From Bryoerythrophyllum caledonicum (taxonomy: Eukaryota; Streptophyta; Bryopsida; Pottiales; Pottiaceae), in the NCBI GenBank assembly GCA_963971425.1, contig OZ020520.1, forward strand, positions 12,523,807-12,587,806: a DNA stretch of 64,000 nucleotides, read 5' to 3'. Made by a program: the position numbers and the translations under genes. The notes beneath the pieces are model-generated. The model saw only the letters and a program-made list of their open reading frames with translations. It searched no databases and was not told the origin of the DNA. Positions 11,447 through 23,600 of this stretch are shown piece after piece. Position 1 is the stretch's first letter, and the number at the start of each line of letters is the position of its first letter.

Positions 11447-12530
11447 TTAGGAGCTTGTGTTCAAGATAGGCCATCCGTTAGGGACGGTGTTCAAGATAGG
11501 CCACCCGTTAGGAGCTTGAGGATTCTTCATTGTGTCCTCGGAGAGAGCCCCGCGAAGCACCACCGTATTGTCGCGAGGTACCTCATCGCAATCCTCATCG
11601 TCTGCATTATCGCCCGATGATGAGAAGTTTTCCGCTGAATTTTCCAAGACTGGTTCTACGTACTCCTCAATCTCCGAGGCCAAGTTTCGTAATTGTAGCT
11701 CGGCTCCAGTAGTTGATGCGGCGTTCACAAGTCGTTTTACTCACATATTCTTCCTTTTGTCTGTTTACTCCATCCATGTTTTTAGAGCGGTTGCCTTTAG
11801 CCCCGATGACTCTCTCCGAGGTTCCGCTTCGCCAAGGTCCCGTGAAGAAAGGGAGGAGTACCATTGTTCTCGCCACTCCGTGTCCCTAAATGGTTGCTCA
11901 TAGTAAAGGACCCAACCCTCGTGGAGGGAAGTTGTGGGATTAGTATCGCGGGCTCCACACCACCATTTGGGCCAAGTGCGCTACGGTGGACGGGTGGCCG
12001 AACTATGGTTGAAGAGGTCTTTTTTCTTTACACATAAAAGAGTTCTTCCGATCAATGCGGTACTTTGAGCACGTGGCCGCCGAAACAAATCTAGGAGTGG
12101 CATGTCTTCCTCTGAGTCCGGTTTTATTGCTTGAGGCAAAACTACAGTGCTTCTCACAATTTTAATGGACCCCGTGGTGGCCATTGGCTCATGGAATTCA
12201 TTATTGTTTCCACCACTGCTCAGTTCATTTCCATCGTGAGGAAATGCATTGGTGGCTACAATGTCAATGCCATGACCATCAAGATCAAGGCCATCGTCAG
12301 TAGAAGGGCCTGAGGCGCTTGAGCCATTTGAGTTTGGGAGACTGATTCTCCAAAATGTTGTCATCTTCATCAATATTGGCCCCCAATGCCAACCCATCTT
12401 CCTCTGTCCTGGCTTCTAGGGCACGATCTTCACCCAATAATTCTACTATATTATGGACTGCTTCTGCGTTGACATCATGAAACACAAAAGGATCTACTGG
12501 GTCGTTGTGGACGTTGTGAAAATGGTTCAT
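11447..12530 (-). pseudogene. Acidic ORF fragments downstream of the hAT transposase
   Basis: Minus-strand ORF pieces at 11728-11447, 12397-11981 and 12530-12297 are rich in Asp, Glu, Ser and Asn (for example ENSAENFSSSGDNADDEDCDE). They follow the hAT dimerisation region in the same orientation, with an acidic stretch (12776-12531) between. They could be an eroded acidic C-terminal extension of the transposase or a separate fragment. No domain is recognised. Confidence 0.3.
11457..11516. repeat. 30-bp direct duplication
   Basis: GTGTTCAAGATAGGCCAYCC plus GTTAGG occurs twice with 30-bp spacing (11457 and 11487). Nearby TTAGGAGCTTG is also duplicated. Confidence 0.8.
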
Positions 12531-14724
12531 CTAGTGCATCTCCATCGTGCTTGTTGTTTGCAGAGTTGTCCTAAGGTGGGCTATGATTAGAAAAGGGGTT
12601 GTGTCACTGGCAAGGTCTTCCCAATCGCCACCCATCCGGTTATAACCCCCATCATCAGATTCCAAGCCCTCGTCCTCCGTGTTTGAAGGAAGTCCTCCGT
12701 GTGAATCAGACTCCTCCAAGTGCACATTCTCCTCATACCGTCGAACTAGGTCCGGTTGAGCACGTTCTCGGAGCAATCAACTATTTGTGTAGATGTAAAC
12801 CAAATCTTCCGCTTTCTTCACTCCCAAGCGATTTTGGCTCTTACTATGCACAAATGAATACATGCTCCAACTACGCTCACATGACGAGGCCGAGCAGGTT
12901 TGTGCTAGTATACGCTTCGCAATGATAGGCAATGATTGCCCACCCACGCGGTTCCACCATTGGTAAGACAAGAGGTTGCTGTTTTCAATTTCCCCAGCTT
13001 CCTCCGGTGAATATGGGCCTCGCAATTCTTCATACTCCGTGATTTCGAGCATTACTGCCAAAAAAGACACTCCGAGTGGACCACAGAGCGTCATAACAAC
13101 CTTGTTTAGGGCCCTTTTGCCTCACCATTGTTTTGAATTTGCAAGTTGTTAGATAGGTAAGGATTCAATGAAGCCCCTGCATAATGAATCTGATCTGTTG
13201 TCATCATCTCCCAACAGGCAAAGAATGGTCCTTCGATGCGAGTTGCAATTCCGTCTGGCATGTTGAACGGCGCATTGCGTAGCTTGAACACGTGCTCCTT
13301 TAGCTTGTTCATGGTCACCCAAGCAATTCCCATTGCCGTAGTGTCACCATCAAAAGTCCGCAATGCCTTTAGTACTAGTGCCACTACAATTTCAAAGTTA
13401 GTGGCACCGATGCCAGAAAGTCTCGTCTAGAACGGTGGCTCGCACCTGCGATGCCTTCGCATGGGCACGGTGCCCGTTTTGCCTATCAAAAAGAGAGGAT
13501 ACGTAGGATATCCATGTTGGTCTATCACAACCATCTCCAGGGCATTCTTCACTTCCAACAGACGATGGTTCATTATGTACTTGCTTGCAAACCTTGTTGC
13601 TGTTGGCTACCATAGAGACAATTTTGGCGAAAATCGATGAAAAAGCGCCATGGGCACATGGTGGTTCCAGATGAACAATGCAATTTGTTTCGCCTTCTGG
13701 ATGAGATCTGCAAATATGTCTTCCTTCCCCCAGTCCTCGAGGAGGAGGTCCAAAATATGTGCACAACATCCTTGAGTATATATGTGCCGGGTACTCATCG
13801 TTGACCTTCTTCATTGCCCCCAACATGTTTGAAGCATTATCGGTGCACACTTGGACCACATTCAATTGTCCAACCTTACGGATAAAACTTTTCAGTTGGT
13901 CCCTTATATATGCCGTAGATTTCTTCATACCCGTGGTGTCTATAGACCCCAAGAAGATATCATCCATTGGACATACGAGCATGATATTCATGAGAGGGCG
14001 ATGTGTAACATTGTCCCACCCGTCCGAGCATATTGTTGCGCCATACTTGGCAATATCTACGCCGGTCTTCTTGTCCACTACGTCTTTTTCCTTTTTTTTA
14101 GAGGCTCATTGTATGTCGTCCTCATGGCATTGTACGATGGCGGTGTATAATCAAAACCCGCCTTTGACGTTGCGAGGGTGGCCTTGATGAAGGCCGGATG
14201 TCTAACCACGTTGAATGCAACGTTTGCTTCATAAAAAATTGTGCCATAATTCGTCCAACTCTTTTCGTTTTTCTATTTGGTAAGCCTCTGGAAAAGCTCC
14301 GTTGTTGTACAGATCTTGGTGTTGATGATGCTGCTTGGCTTAGAAGATTTGTGGACTGCGTGTTCTCCTCATTTCGAGTTTCCAAGAAACTACCTTGTTG
14401 GATGGATTGGCTAGAGAGAGGTTCAGTGGAACATGTTGTTGGTGCGCTAGGAAAGCCAACAATCTCCGCCTCGGTCATCCTAGTAGGAATAATATTCCCA
14501 CATCTTTTAAATTGGGCCTTAACAGCTGCTGGGGCCTTAGTGCACGAAGTCTTCGTCCATTGTGGATACCCATAGTGTGACATGCACCTCCCACGTTTGT
14601 ATGCAAACGTGTAATTGCACCAAACACATGTCACTTGATCCTTCTTGTTAAATGTGTACCATGGGGCCCACTCCTTCGTTTGAGCCCTTTGTTTAGACGA
14701 CATCACAATAAAATCGGCGCACAA
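12531..14724 (-). pseudogene. hAT-family transposase (BED finger, DUF659, dimerisation), broken
   Basis: Cut-and-paste hAT DNA transposase remnant in several frames. 14724-14122 encodes the N-terminus with a BED-like zinc finger (VTCVWCNYTF...HYGYP). 14078-13398 encodes a DUF659 core with CSDGWDN, FLGSIDTTGMKKS and VVQVCTDNASNMLGAM; the conserved TDNASN holds a catalytic-region Asp. 13798-13607 continues with CCAHILDLLLEDW. 13384-13106 and 13094-12777 hold the C-terminal part, ending in the hAT dimerisation motif (SLPIIAKRILAQTCSASSCERSWS...KAEDLVYIYTN). Frameshifts near 14.1, 13.75 and 13.4 kb and stops near 13.1 kb and at 12777 break it, so it cannot make a full transposase. Terminal inverted repeats were not found. 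GC-rich arrays begin about 190 bp upstream of its start. Confidence 0.9.
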
Positions 14725-14914
14725 TGTCGTGCCAAAGAGAATTCACCAAGAGTAATAGGAGATTGTGTGTACATAGAAAATGAAGACCCCAAGGTCACTC
14801 AGAAATTTGTAGATTCATGCAAGGAGCCCAATAAGGAGTTCCAGGATACAAAGCCAAGGATGTGAGGTGAGTCAAGCACATCGCATATGGTTTTTATATA
14901 GTGCTGGAGCAGGA

Positions 14915-15240
14915 GCATCTGGGGCCGGGCGTGCACAAGGGGGACCGCGGGCATACTCTATGTGGTCGGGCGCGCACACTGTAGGGCCGGGCGAGCACAA
15001 TGTGGGGCCGTGTGCGTACTCCATGTGGCCGGGCGCGCACGCTGTGGGCCGAACGCGCACGATTCCAGCTAAAAGCGCATGCTGGGGGCCGTGCGCATAC
15101 GCTCTAGGGCTGGGCGCGCACAATGTGGAGGCGTGCGCGTACTTTATATGGCGGGTTTCACACGCTTAGGGGCCAGACGCATTCAATGTGTGGCTGGGCG
15201 CGCAGATTTGGGGCCGGGCGCACACATTGTGCAGTCGGTT
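14915..15240. repeat. GC-rich minisatellite array upstream of the hAT gene
   Basis: Units of about 20-24 bp on the pattern GGGCCGGGCGCGCACAATGTG. Together with the next ~120 bp it is duplicated at 15.36-15.80 kb, about 437 bp away. Confidence 0.85.
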
Positions 15241-15362
15241 TAGGGTCTCTAAGGGTCGGGCTGGCATTTTAGATTCTTCCATAATACTTCAAGGTTTGTA
15301 CTAATTCGACGATATATTGAAACATTGCAACACTTAACATTTTGATATGTAAAACATCTCAA

Positions 15363-15712
15363 TGTTGGGGCGCGCACAAGGGGGACCACGCGCATACTCT
15401 ATGTGGCCGGGCGCGCACGCTGTGGGGCCGTGCGCATACTCCATGTGGCCGAGCGCGCACGCTGTAGGCCGGGCGCGCACGCTGTGGGCCGAACGCGCAC
15501 GCTTCCAGTCAAAAGCGCATGCTGTGGACCGGGCGCGGACAATGTGGGGGCGTGCGCATACGCTCTAGGGCGGGGCGCCCACAATGTTGGGGCGTGCACG
15601 TAGTTTATGTGGCCGGTTTGCATGCTTAGGGGATCGGGCGCATTCAATGTGTGGTCGGGCGTGCAGATTTGGGGCCGGGCGCGCACTCCAAGGGTCGGGC
15701 TGGCGGTTTAGA
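15363..15712. repeat. GC-rich minisatellite array, duplicate of the 14.9-kb array
   Basis: Same unit family. Both arrays share CGCGCACAAGGGGGACC at the left. They also share a unique tail, TAATACTTCAAGGTTTG...CATTTTGATATGTAAAACATCTCA (about 15275-15360 and 15720-15800). This shows a segmental tandem duplication of array plus flank. Confidence 0.85.
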
Positions 15713-15960
15713 TTCTTTTATAATACTTCAAGGTTTGCACTAATTCGACGGTATATTGAAACAGTGCAACATTTAACATTTTGATATGTAAAACATCTCA
15801 TAAAAATCCACTAAATATACATGATGCCACTCAATTTACAAGGTTTTATTAAAGAAACAAAATTTTGCTCAATATTCTATGGCACTTATAAAATTTCGAA
15901 AGCTCTTGTTCCAAAATGTTTCAACATTGCTCTATGTACATTTCTAGCACTGTTGTAGTT

Positions 15961-16887
15961 CTAAACTCTACTAAAGCTAGTAAAAAATGAAAGAAGATGG
16001 TCTTTCTCCCAAACTTGTGCCTTCAAGTCTTGAATTTCTTTGTGGCATTCCGCAACTTCATTTTCCTTCTCATCGAGATCTTCTCTTAGATCCTCAATTA
16101 CCTTCAAGCTTTCATTTAGTCGCTTCACAACTCGAAGATAATTGTCACGACTCACCCAGTCACCCTCCGTAGACTTTTTTTTGTTATCTACGCCCCCCTC
16201 AGGTACCGCATCCGTCTTTGTGGCATCTCCGTCTTGTTGTCAAACTGACGGTTTAGGGTTCAAGCCTGATATGATGGACAATTCTTGTTGCCTACGCACA
16301 GATTGATGACATCCAGTATCCGAGTCGGATGATGAAGACGCGGACCACTCGATTTTTTGATTCGAAGGTTCAACTTCCATGGTTTTCCCGAGACCTTCTC
16401 CTAGAAACTTCCCCACAAACGGTATTGTTAATCCAATGACTGGCGCCATCTTGGAGTGTGTTTGGATTTCCATTGTCGTCCAATCAACTGGTACGCCAAG
16501 TACCACCTTCGCGTAAACCATCCGTAAAATTGAAATATTTATAGAGTTGCGGCGCAATTTCGCCTCGTCATAAATGTGCTGGTACGCTTGGATGCAACGC
16601 TTCTTAAAGAATTCATTGGTGCAGTACCCCAAGTTGGCCCTATTTATACGTCGCATTAGAGAATACGGCAAGTATGGCCAGAGGTGCCCGAAATGACACC
16701 ATCCAATGTATTTTGCACATTGTGCAAATGTCCATGGAATTGGAACTGCCTCTCAACCAGAAAATGCCTTCATCTTTACATCCATCAACACGTGAAGGCG
16801 CTTCTTCTGCTTTGAGCGTGCGTTACAAAAATCACATTGTCGTTTTCCATGGGGACTGTTAGTGGTAGATGGTTGTCTGGAATCCAT
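15961..16887 (-). pseudogene. Unrecognised gene, tandem paralog 1, with in-frame stops
   Basis: One minus-strand frame runs from ATG 16887 (MDSRQPSTTNSPHGKRQCDF) to 15961, interrupted only by TGA at 16755-16753 and TGA at 16242-16240. Before the first stop lies a Cys/basic segment (CDFCNARSKQKKRLH). After it comes a globular part (WTFAQCAKYIGWCHFGHLWP, NLGYCTNEFFKKRCIQAYQHIYDEAKLRRN), then an acidic Ser-rich stretch (SASSSSDSDTGC), and finally a predicted coiled coil (LNESLKVIEDLREDLDEKENE). The paralog at 17935-18942 has the same layout. No family is recognised; either host or transposon origin is possible. Confidence 0.6.
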
Positions 16888-17059
16888 GGTGACGAGGTGG
16901 AGGAATACAAAGGTGGCGAAATACAAAGGTGTCAATAGACACCGTAAAAAACTTCTCAAAAATGCCAAGCAAGCAGCCGCCACGTGGCAGTTGCAGGCCA
17001 AAGCGCCTACGCAGTCGGGCCCGTAACTTTGAAATCTCATATTTATAGTAAATTAGTGA

Positions 17060-17130
17060 CCTACGGCAGGCGCATACGACCAAGAGGCGCGCGTACGCTG
17101 GAGGGCTGCGCGCGTAAGCGAGAGGGGTGT
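17060..17130. repeat. Short GC-rich array upstream of paralog 1
   Basis: About three units related to the GC-rich minisatellite (GGCGCGCGTACGCTGGAGGGC...), about 170 bp upstream of ATG 16887. The preceding block CAAGCAGCCGCCACGTGGCA (about 16970-16990) is also found upstream of paralog 2 (about 19020-19040). Confidence 0.6.
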
Positions 17131-17139
17131 GCCTTAAAC

Positions 17140-17290
17140 TTGTGCCTTGAACTTGACATACAATACTTATACTTACTTATAACCTTGTGCCTTGAACTTG
17201 ACATACAATACTTATACTTACTTATAACCTAGTGCCTTGAACTTATACTTACTTATATAATACTTATACTTACTTAGGCACACAATACTT
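17140..17290. repeat. 45-bp tandem repeat, about three copies
   Basis: TGTGCCTTGAACTTGACATA followed by CAATACTTATACTTACTTATAACCT starts at about 17141, 17186 and (diverged) 17231. The next ~640 bp to 17930 are AT-rich with no gene seen. Confidence 0.85.
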
Positions 17291-17934
17291 ATACTCACTT
17301 AATGATTTTTTGGGGAGAGTTAGTACCTTTAATTAGCATGGGAAATGATTTGTATGACAAACTTATACTCATATTAAGATATAATATGGATAATTTGTAT
17401 GGTAGAATGTCATCTCTTATCATTTGGAAGGCCGTTGCAATTAGTTACATATAATTCAACCAAGAATAATAATGTTGCATTAATATTGGGGATTTTGTTA
17501 CATCCCAAATCATTTATTATGCAAGAATGTAACATGATTTTTATTGTTTAGTCTTATGATTTACATGTTTGAGACAAAAATTTAAGTTATATTCTTCAAC
17601 ACATGATATAAATTCCATTACAAAAAAATTCACGATGATACTACAGATTATTGTAGTCGGTTATCAAATATTAGACAAAAGTGAATTTAATTTATTGACT
17701 AGAGTGCATGAAGTTGTACAATCATGAAAGATAATAACACATTCATTAAATATTTAATTTAAACGTATACAAGACTGTACAGAACATTCACTTTATTACA
17801 TTGTACAAATTAAAAAACATGCTGAATCATACAAACTTGATTAAAGTCAGAGATAAACAATATTTTTTCGAACTAAAGCCATTTACAAATGAAGTGCAAT
17901 TTACGAAATTCACAAGGTCTATGATTTCAAAATG

Positions 17935-18942
17935 TTACAAAATTGCCCGTTTATCATTCATGGCACTACTTCCATTGCTATCAAATTCTACGGCTTTAAA
18001 GTAAACACCAACTTTGCGTATTCCTGGATTTGATTCTCCTTTTCTTGGAGTACTGCGCGTAATTTTTGAAGTTCTTCTTTGTTGCGGTTGACTTCCTCTA
18101 CTAGAATCTTGTTTTCCTGTAAACTTTTGTTGATATTTAGCAAGAAGTTGAAGATGAGCCTCTCGGCCAATTGGAACATCATCAGAAGACTCTAGGTTTT
18201 CATTGATGTTCTCATATGCAACCGCGTCCATCTCAGTTGGATCTTCTTCCTTGCCGGAATCTTCTCCAATTGTTGGTGTTTTTTGGAGGGCATTATCTAG
18301 CCACTGACACTTAATAAAGCCTTCAATCTCCTTGCAAAAAGTTGAGTCACACCCGGTATCCGAGTCGTCATTGGAAGTGTCAGACCACACGACTTCCTCG
18401 TTTGGAACTTCAACCGCCTTTGCCTTTTTTCCTAGAGCTTCGCCCGGAAACTTCTGTTCTATTGGTAGTGTCGCCATGGATATTGGTGTCACCTTGGAGT
18501 TTGGTTGTATTTCCATCGTCCTCCAATCGACTACTACTTTGAGTATAATTTCTGCATACACCATATGTAAAATGGATAGATTCACCTCGTTCCGGTGAAC
18601 CTTTGCCGTGTTGTAGATGTGCTGGTACGCTTGGATGCAACGTTCTTTGAATACTTCATTGGTGCAGTAATTTAAATTACCCTTGTCGTATTTCCGAAGT
18701 TGCGAATACCGTGAATGCGGCCACATTCGTCCCAAATGACACCAGGCAATGAACTTTGTACACTCTGTAAATGTCCACGGACTTGGTACATCTCCCTAGC
18801 CTCGAAATGCCTTCAACTCACCATCGATGAATATGTGAATGCGTTTCTTCTGCTTGTGGTTGCGTACTCGTCCCGCATCACGATGTCGTTTCTTCATTTT
18901 CTTATCGGAAGCCCGAATCTCAGAAGGCCGACTTGAGTCCAT
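17935..18942 (-). pseudogene. Unrecognised gene, tandem paralog 2, with stop at the same codon
   Basis: ATG 18942 (MDSSRPSEIRASDKKMKKRH) opens a frame interrupted by TAG at 18798-18796 and then open to 17935. The stop falls at the codon aligned with the TGA of paralog 1 (AFRG-stop versus AFSG-stop). Conserved blocks follow: WTFTECTKFIAWCHLGRMWP, NLNYCTNEVFKERCIQAYQH, and an acidic DSDTGC region. The predicted coiled coil (LVEEVNRNKEELQKLRAVLQ) is in another frame (18182-17988), so there is a frameshift near 18.15 kb. The unit is duplicated at 2,055-bp spacing. Function unknown. Confidence 0.6.
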
Positions 18943-19094
18943 GCTTGAAACTAGCGTGAAGGGGTGCCGGGAGTAAAAGGGTGTCAATAGACACTGGGAC
19001 CCACTTTCCAATAGTGCTTAGCAAGCAGCCGCCACGTGGTAGTTGCAGGCCAAAGCGCCTGGGAAGTGGGCCCATCGTGCTACGATTTCCAAAC

Positions 19095-19440
19095 TTATAG
19101 TGAGGCGCGTATGCCCCCGTAGGCCACGCGCGTACGAGATGGGACGGGCGCGTACCAATTTTGGTCTCGCGCGTACGAACATAGTGGCCGCGCGCGTGCG
19201 AATGGGTTCGGGCGCGTGCGAATGGGGTCCGACGCGTGCGCTTTGGGGCCGAGCGCGTGTGTTTTGAGGCCGAGCGCGCTTGAACATTGGCCGGGCGCGC
19301 GCAAATGGGGGCCAGGGCGCACGAACAGTGGCCGGGCACGCCCGAATGGGGACTGGGCACGTGCGCTCTGAGGCCGGGCGCTCGCGAACAATGGCCGGGT
19401 GCGTGCGCAGAGGGGCCAGGCGCGCGCGAACAGGGACCAT
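19095..19440. repeat. GC-rich minisatellite array upstream of paralog 2
   Basis: Units of about 22-24 bp on the pattern GGGGCCGAGCGCGTGTGTTTT. It starts about 150 bp upstream of ATG 18942 and ends abruptly where LINE element D begins (endonuclease codons for NHTW run straight into the array), so it marks the truncation point of D. Confidence 0.85.
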
Positions 19441-20397
19441 GTGTGATTAGAGTTGTTATTTTTATGAGATGTGATAGTGTTTTGTATGTCTATAATAAGT
19501 CTGGTGTCTTCGGGATGGGAGGGCATATACATGTGAAAGATTATCCATGGTTGTAGTGGTCGAATAGCGATTTTAATTATTTGAAGGTATGGGGATATGT
19601 TTGAGGGAGTAGGAGTTTCTTATGTTGCCCGAAAAAGCGTAATTTTTGTGTACTAGTGTAAGGAGGCCACCACCGCTCGGTGTATATGATTTGCGTTGTT
19701 GGATGCATCTTGTTAGTGCGTGTGTGTAATTAAAGATAAGTTTATAATCTTGAAATATGTTTTGTATGTATTTTGTGGACTTTGTGGCCGATGTTTTTGT
19801 TTCTTGTATGGCTATGACGGCCGGTGGTGTGTTTGTATGTGTGATCAAAGTTTGCAAGCTGGGGAGGGCGGTGTTTAGAGATGAAGCATTCCATGTAATT
19901 ATGTTTGTGCTTTCATTAGTGGAGTTAATATTTTGGTTTTGGGGGGGAGGGTAAGAGGGTGGGGTGGATGGATATATTCAAGTATAGGGTTGAAACAATT
20001 TAGTGACTCATTAATTAGATTCTTAGCAAGGTAGGAAATTTTTTGTTTTATTCTGTTGTTTGAGGGTGGTGTGGTTTGGCTATGTAGAAAGTTGTATAAT
20101 TCTTTGTGTATTGAGTTTCCGTGGTTTATGATGTTTATGTTATCTTCAAGAATTTTTTTATAGGGGTGAGGGGTATATATGTGTCTTTTGGGTGGATTTT
20201 GTAAGTTTGATAAAGTTTGTAATAACGTGTTAGTCCATTTAATTATAATTTGGTTTTGAGGATTTAAGAGACGGTTACATTTGTCTATGTTAGGGTGGGT
20301 GGTGATTACTAGGGCATATAGAATATGTGTTGGTGGATGTGTATTTTTTTGTTGTATGTACTAGGGAATATTTGGGTGTGTTGAGTTGTGCAGTTGA
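19441..20397 (-). mobile_element. LINE element D, third segment (endonuclease part, 3'-truncated)
   Basis: Minus-strand LINE sequence encoding the start of the APE endonuclease. Readable blocks are HTTKKYTSTNTYSIC, AVIAIQETKTSATKSTKYIQ, GGGLLTLVHKNYAFSGNIR and MYMPSHPEDTR. It has stops and frameshifts and ends in mid-domain at the GC array. Its upstream neighbour was displaced to 35344 by insertion of element A: the 10 bp at 20388-20397 (GTGCAGTTGA) match 35344-35353 (GTGTAGTTGA). Joining the two restores the order seen in A and B. Confidence 0.85.
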
Positions 20398-20409
20398 AGA
20401 AGAAGAAGA

Positions 20410-20436
20410 ATGCCGGTCCCCGAAGGGGACCGGCGT
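20410..20436 (-). other. LINE 3'-terminal hairpin, element A
   Basis: In element sense: ACGCCGGTCCCC, loop TTC, GGGGACCGGCAT, a 12-bp stem with one C-A mismatch next to the outer end. It is directly followed by the UUC tail. Relative to element B, the ninth pair is C-G instead of T-A, a compensatory change. Probably the 3' signal read by the element's reverse transcriptase. Confidence 0.8.
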
Positions 20437-20674
20437 GAATAAAGTGTATGTTCGTTCTACTACTAAGACCATGCCCACAGGACAAGGAATAAGTAAACTG
20501 GAACTACTTCCCTCTCTCTCGGGTAGACACTATGTAACAAGTAGCCAAGGAACCACAAACCAACCCACGAGCCACTAACTAATCAACAAGGCAACGAACC
20601 AACCACAAATCAAGCAATTCATCAAGAAACCTCAAAACCAACTAGTCATGATAAATCAAGGCGGGGGAAATTTT

Positions 20675-23600
20675 TTAAGGGGGGTCGTGTGTATCGGGGA
20701 GGGCTTGATTGTTTTTGATTTTGCGTTTATGTAGGAGAATGGACATGGCATATTGAGTAGCAATGGTGTTAATCTTTTTAAAGGAGGTTTTAATTGTTTC
20801 AATGGGTATCTTGAAGGTATCTTCAAGAGATTTCATAGAAGGGATAAAGGTGGTGGCACGAGCGCCGGATGTGATTACAATAAGGGGATCGACATTCCAT
20901 CTGAGGGCGGTGATGTCGTCAATAAGGGGTTGGTATTTATCTATTTTATTTTGGATTGTTTCCGGGGAAAATCTATCATTGCAATATGTGAACTCAATGA
21001 ATTGAATGGTGTATTCTAGGTTGATGTTATCGGGTGGTGGGTCATTATATGGTAGACCTTTAACACAAAGGATGTCCGGTTTGAGCCTAGCGTTGCAATG
21101 ACATCTTTGGGTCATACATGAGCATCGGAGTAGCCATGGGGGGACCGTATTTTCTTGTGGATTGTTATTAAAAGTGCCGGCGTTCATTAGTATGAAACAT
21201 CTCGATTTATTGTAGGAGGTGATTAGTTTGCGGACTTCCCATACCGCATTATTATGTCTTTTAACAATTAGCGAGTGTATGTGGTGGTTTTGGCATTTGA
21301 GTAGAACATGGAGCCATGTGTCCGGGTCCGTTGAGGGGCATATGGGGCATGTTATGGATGGGAATCTTTCTATTCCAAAGAAGAGTTGTTTGCGAGTGTT
21401 TCCCATATACTGACCAGTACGGAATTTGATGAGGCATGTTATTTGTGAGTCTGAAATGATGGGATTTTTCCAAAAGTTTGTAGAGAGTTCATTGTCTATG
21501 TCATTATTGTTAGTCTATTTTTCTATGTTAGGAATATTTTCTGAGATTGTGTCGAGGTTGTTGTAGAGGTCTTGTTTTTTGAGATATTTGCCCAAAAATC
21601 TAATTGGGCCTTTGTCAGGGGTATCTTCTCTGGAAGGCCAATCTTCTTTTTGAAAGTAGTATGGGGTGGCATGGGCATGTTCGTGCGGGTCTTTGGCATT
21701 TTTGTGTGTTTTTTCTCGGCCTTCTTTTGCAAGTTTGTCTGCTTGTTCGTTGCCATCAATGTTGGCATGGGCTCTGACTTTGTGAAGGGTTGTGATTTGT
21801 GTACGGTTTTGTAACATTTGTACCATTGATGTTAGTATTGTTTGGTCGGGGTGGCTATTGTGAAGGGTAGGGTGTGTTATTTGAGTGTTTAGTAGGTAAA
21901 GTGCATTTATACAGTCGGTGAATATATGTGCGGGTTCATTGTTGTATTTTGTTGTGATGATTTGTAGTGTTTTGTGAATGGCCATGAGTTCTGCTCTAAG
22001 GATATTTTGTGGTCCATGGAGTCTTTTGGCTAGTTTAATTTCCTTGGTAGAATTATATATGCCATAGTCAGCTTTTTCTCTGTGCCAAGATCCCGGGCTA
22101 ATTTGTTCGGGTGGTTTAAAGGAGCCATCGGTGTAATAACTGTGTGCGGGGTTAAATTTTGGTGTGGTGTGAGTTGAGTAGTCAGGGAGAGGGGGAGGTG
22201 TGAGGGAGTAGTTTAATGTGATTTTGACATAGTTTAGTTTTAACCATTTTTTACTTTTGTTTACGGGGGTTTGTATGGGTGTTGGTGGGGCCAATTTTGT
22301 GTATATTCGGTGTATGTTTAAATTGTTTGTTATGGTGGTAAGTTCGGCAAGTTGTTCTAGGGAACCTAAGGTTTGAGGTTGATGATGGACGCATAGTATT
22401 TGTAATGTTGATGGCTCGATTTGGGGTTTTTCTAGTTCGGGTGGGATAGTAGGTTCTTCGTATGGTATTGTGTCTGCCTCAAATACTGCAATGATATGGG
22501 AATCTGAAAATGGATTTAAATGTTGGTTGTTGTTTTGATACCAATTGTTGTTCAGTGTGATGATTATTGTATTTGTGTTTTTTGGATCGTGTTTGGCGGC
22601 AAGTCTAGCCCAATATATTGCTTGTTCCATATCTTTCTCGTTGTGGGGGTGAACTATACCTTTACCGATCCATTTATAGTCAAAGGCCTTTCCTAGGGAT
22701 CCAAATATTTTATCTCTTTCGTAGGGTGAGTAGAATTTTTTTAGTTTGGTAGAGCATGTGACCGGGGAAGAAAAGTATGCTTGTTCAATGTTGAAGGATG
22801 TGATTAATGAGTCTAAGATGGGAGTGGGTATTGTGTATTGCGCATTTTTTAGGGGGTCAATTTTTGATATTCGGTATTTATATCTTTGGTATAGCCAGAT
22901 TATTTCGGTTTCAAAGGGTTGGGTCGTTGGTTCAATGTTTGTAGGAGTTTGTAATTTTATATTATATTGATTCCATAACCATTGGAGTCTAGTAATGGGG
23001 ATGGTGTGTAAATGTCGGCTATTTTCTTCGTATAGATGTGCTTGATTGTTATTTATTTGGATTGTGTTTGATGATGTGAGGATATCATTTTCGGGGTTGC
23101 ATTCTCTTGTGTGGATGTTTAAAAGAGGGATAATTATGGGTGGTGTTACGGATCTTGAGTCTGAGAATTGTTCTTGGGGGTGGTGTACTAGTATGATATC
23201 TGAGTATGTTTTGTTTTGAATCTTTTGGTAGTATTGTTTTAGTTTTTTTGTGTTATGTGTGGAGGTGTTGATGTCATGTCGTGGAAATAGGTCTCTTTGG
23301 GGAAGCCATTTATTGTATGTGTTATCATTGTGTTGCCATTGGCATAAATATTTTGAGTATGTATTTTTTATATTATTTGTGTCTGTGTGTTGGATATGTT
23401 TATGGCTTATGATATTATTAATGGAATATATATTAGGATTTTTGGGAATGTGTGTTGGGGGACGAGGGTGGTATGTATGTGGAGGGTTAGGGCGATTGGT
23501 TGGTGTGGGAATATTTCTTGGGATGATGTTATTGTTGAGGGTGATGAATGGATCTTTAAGTGTATGAGAGTATGGGTGTATGTTGCAAGGAGAATGACAT

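Noticed and set aside
14867..15686. ORFs in the GC-rich arrays on both strands (Gly/Ala/His-rich)
   Set aside because: Repeat translations with no start context and mirrored on the other strand; no sign of coding.
18772..18824. A tiny intron (GTGAGT...CTAG) removing the stop in paralog 2
   Set aside because: The interval is about 26 nt, too short for a plant intron, and paralog 1 lacks the same donor.
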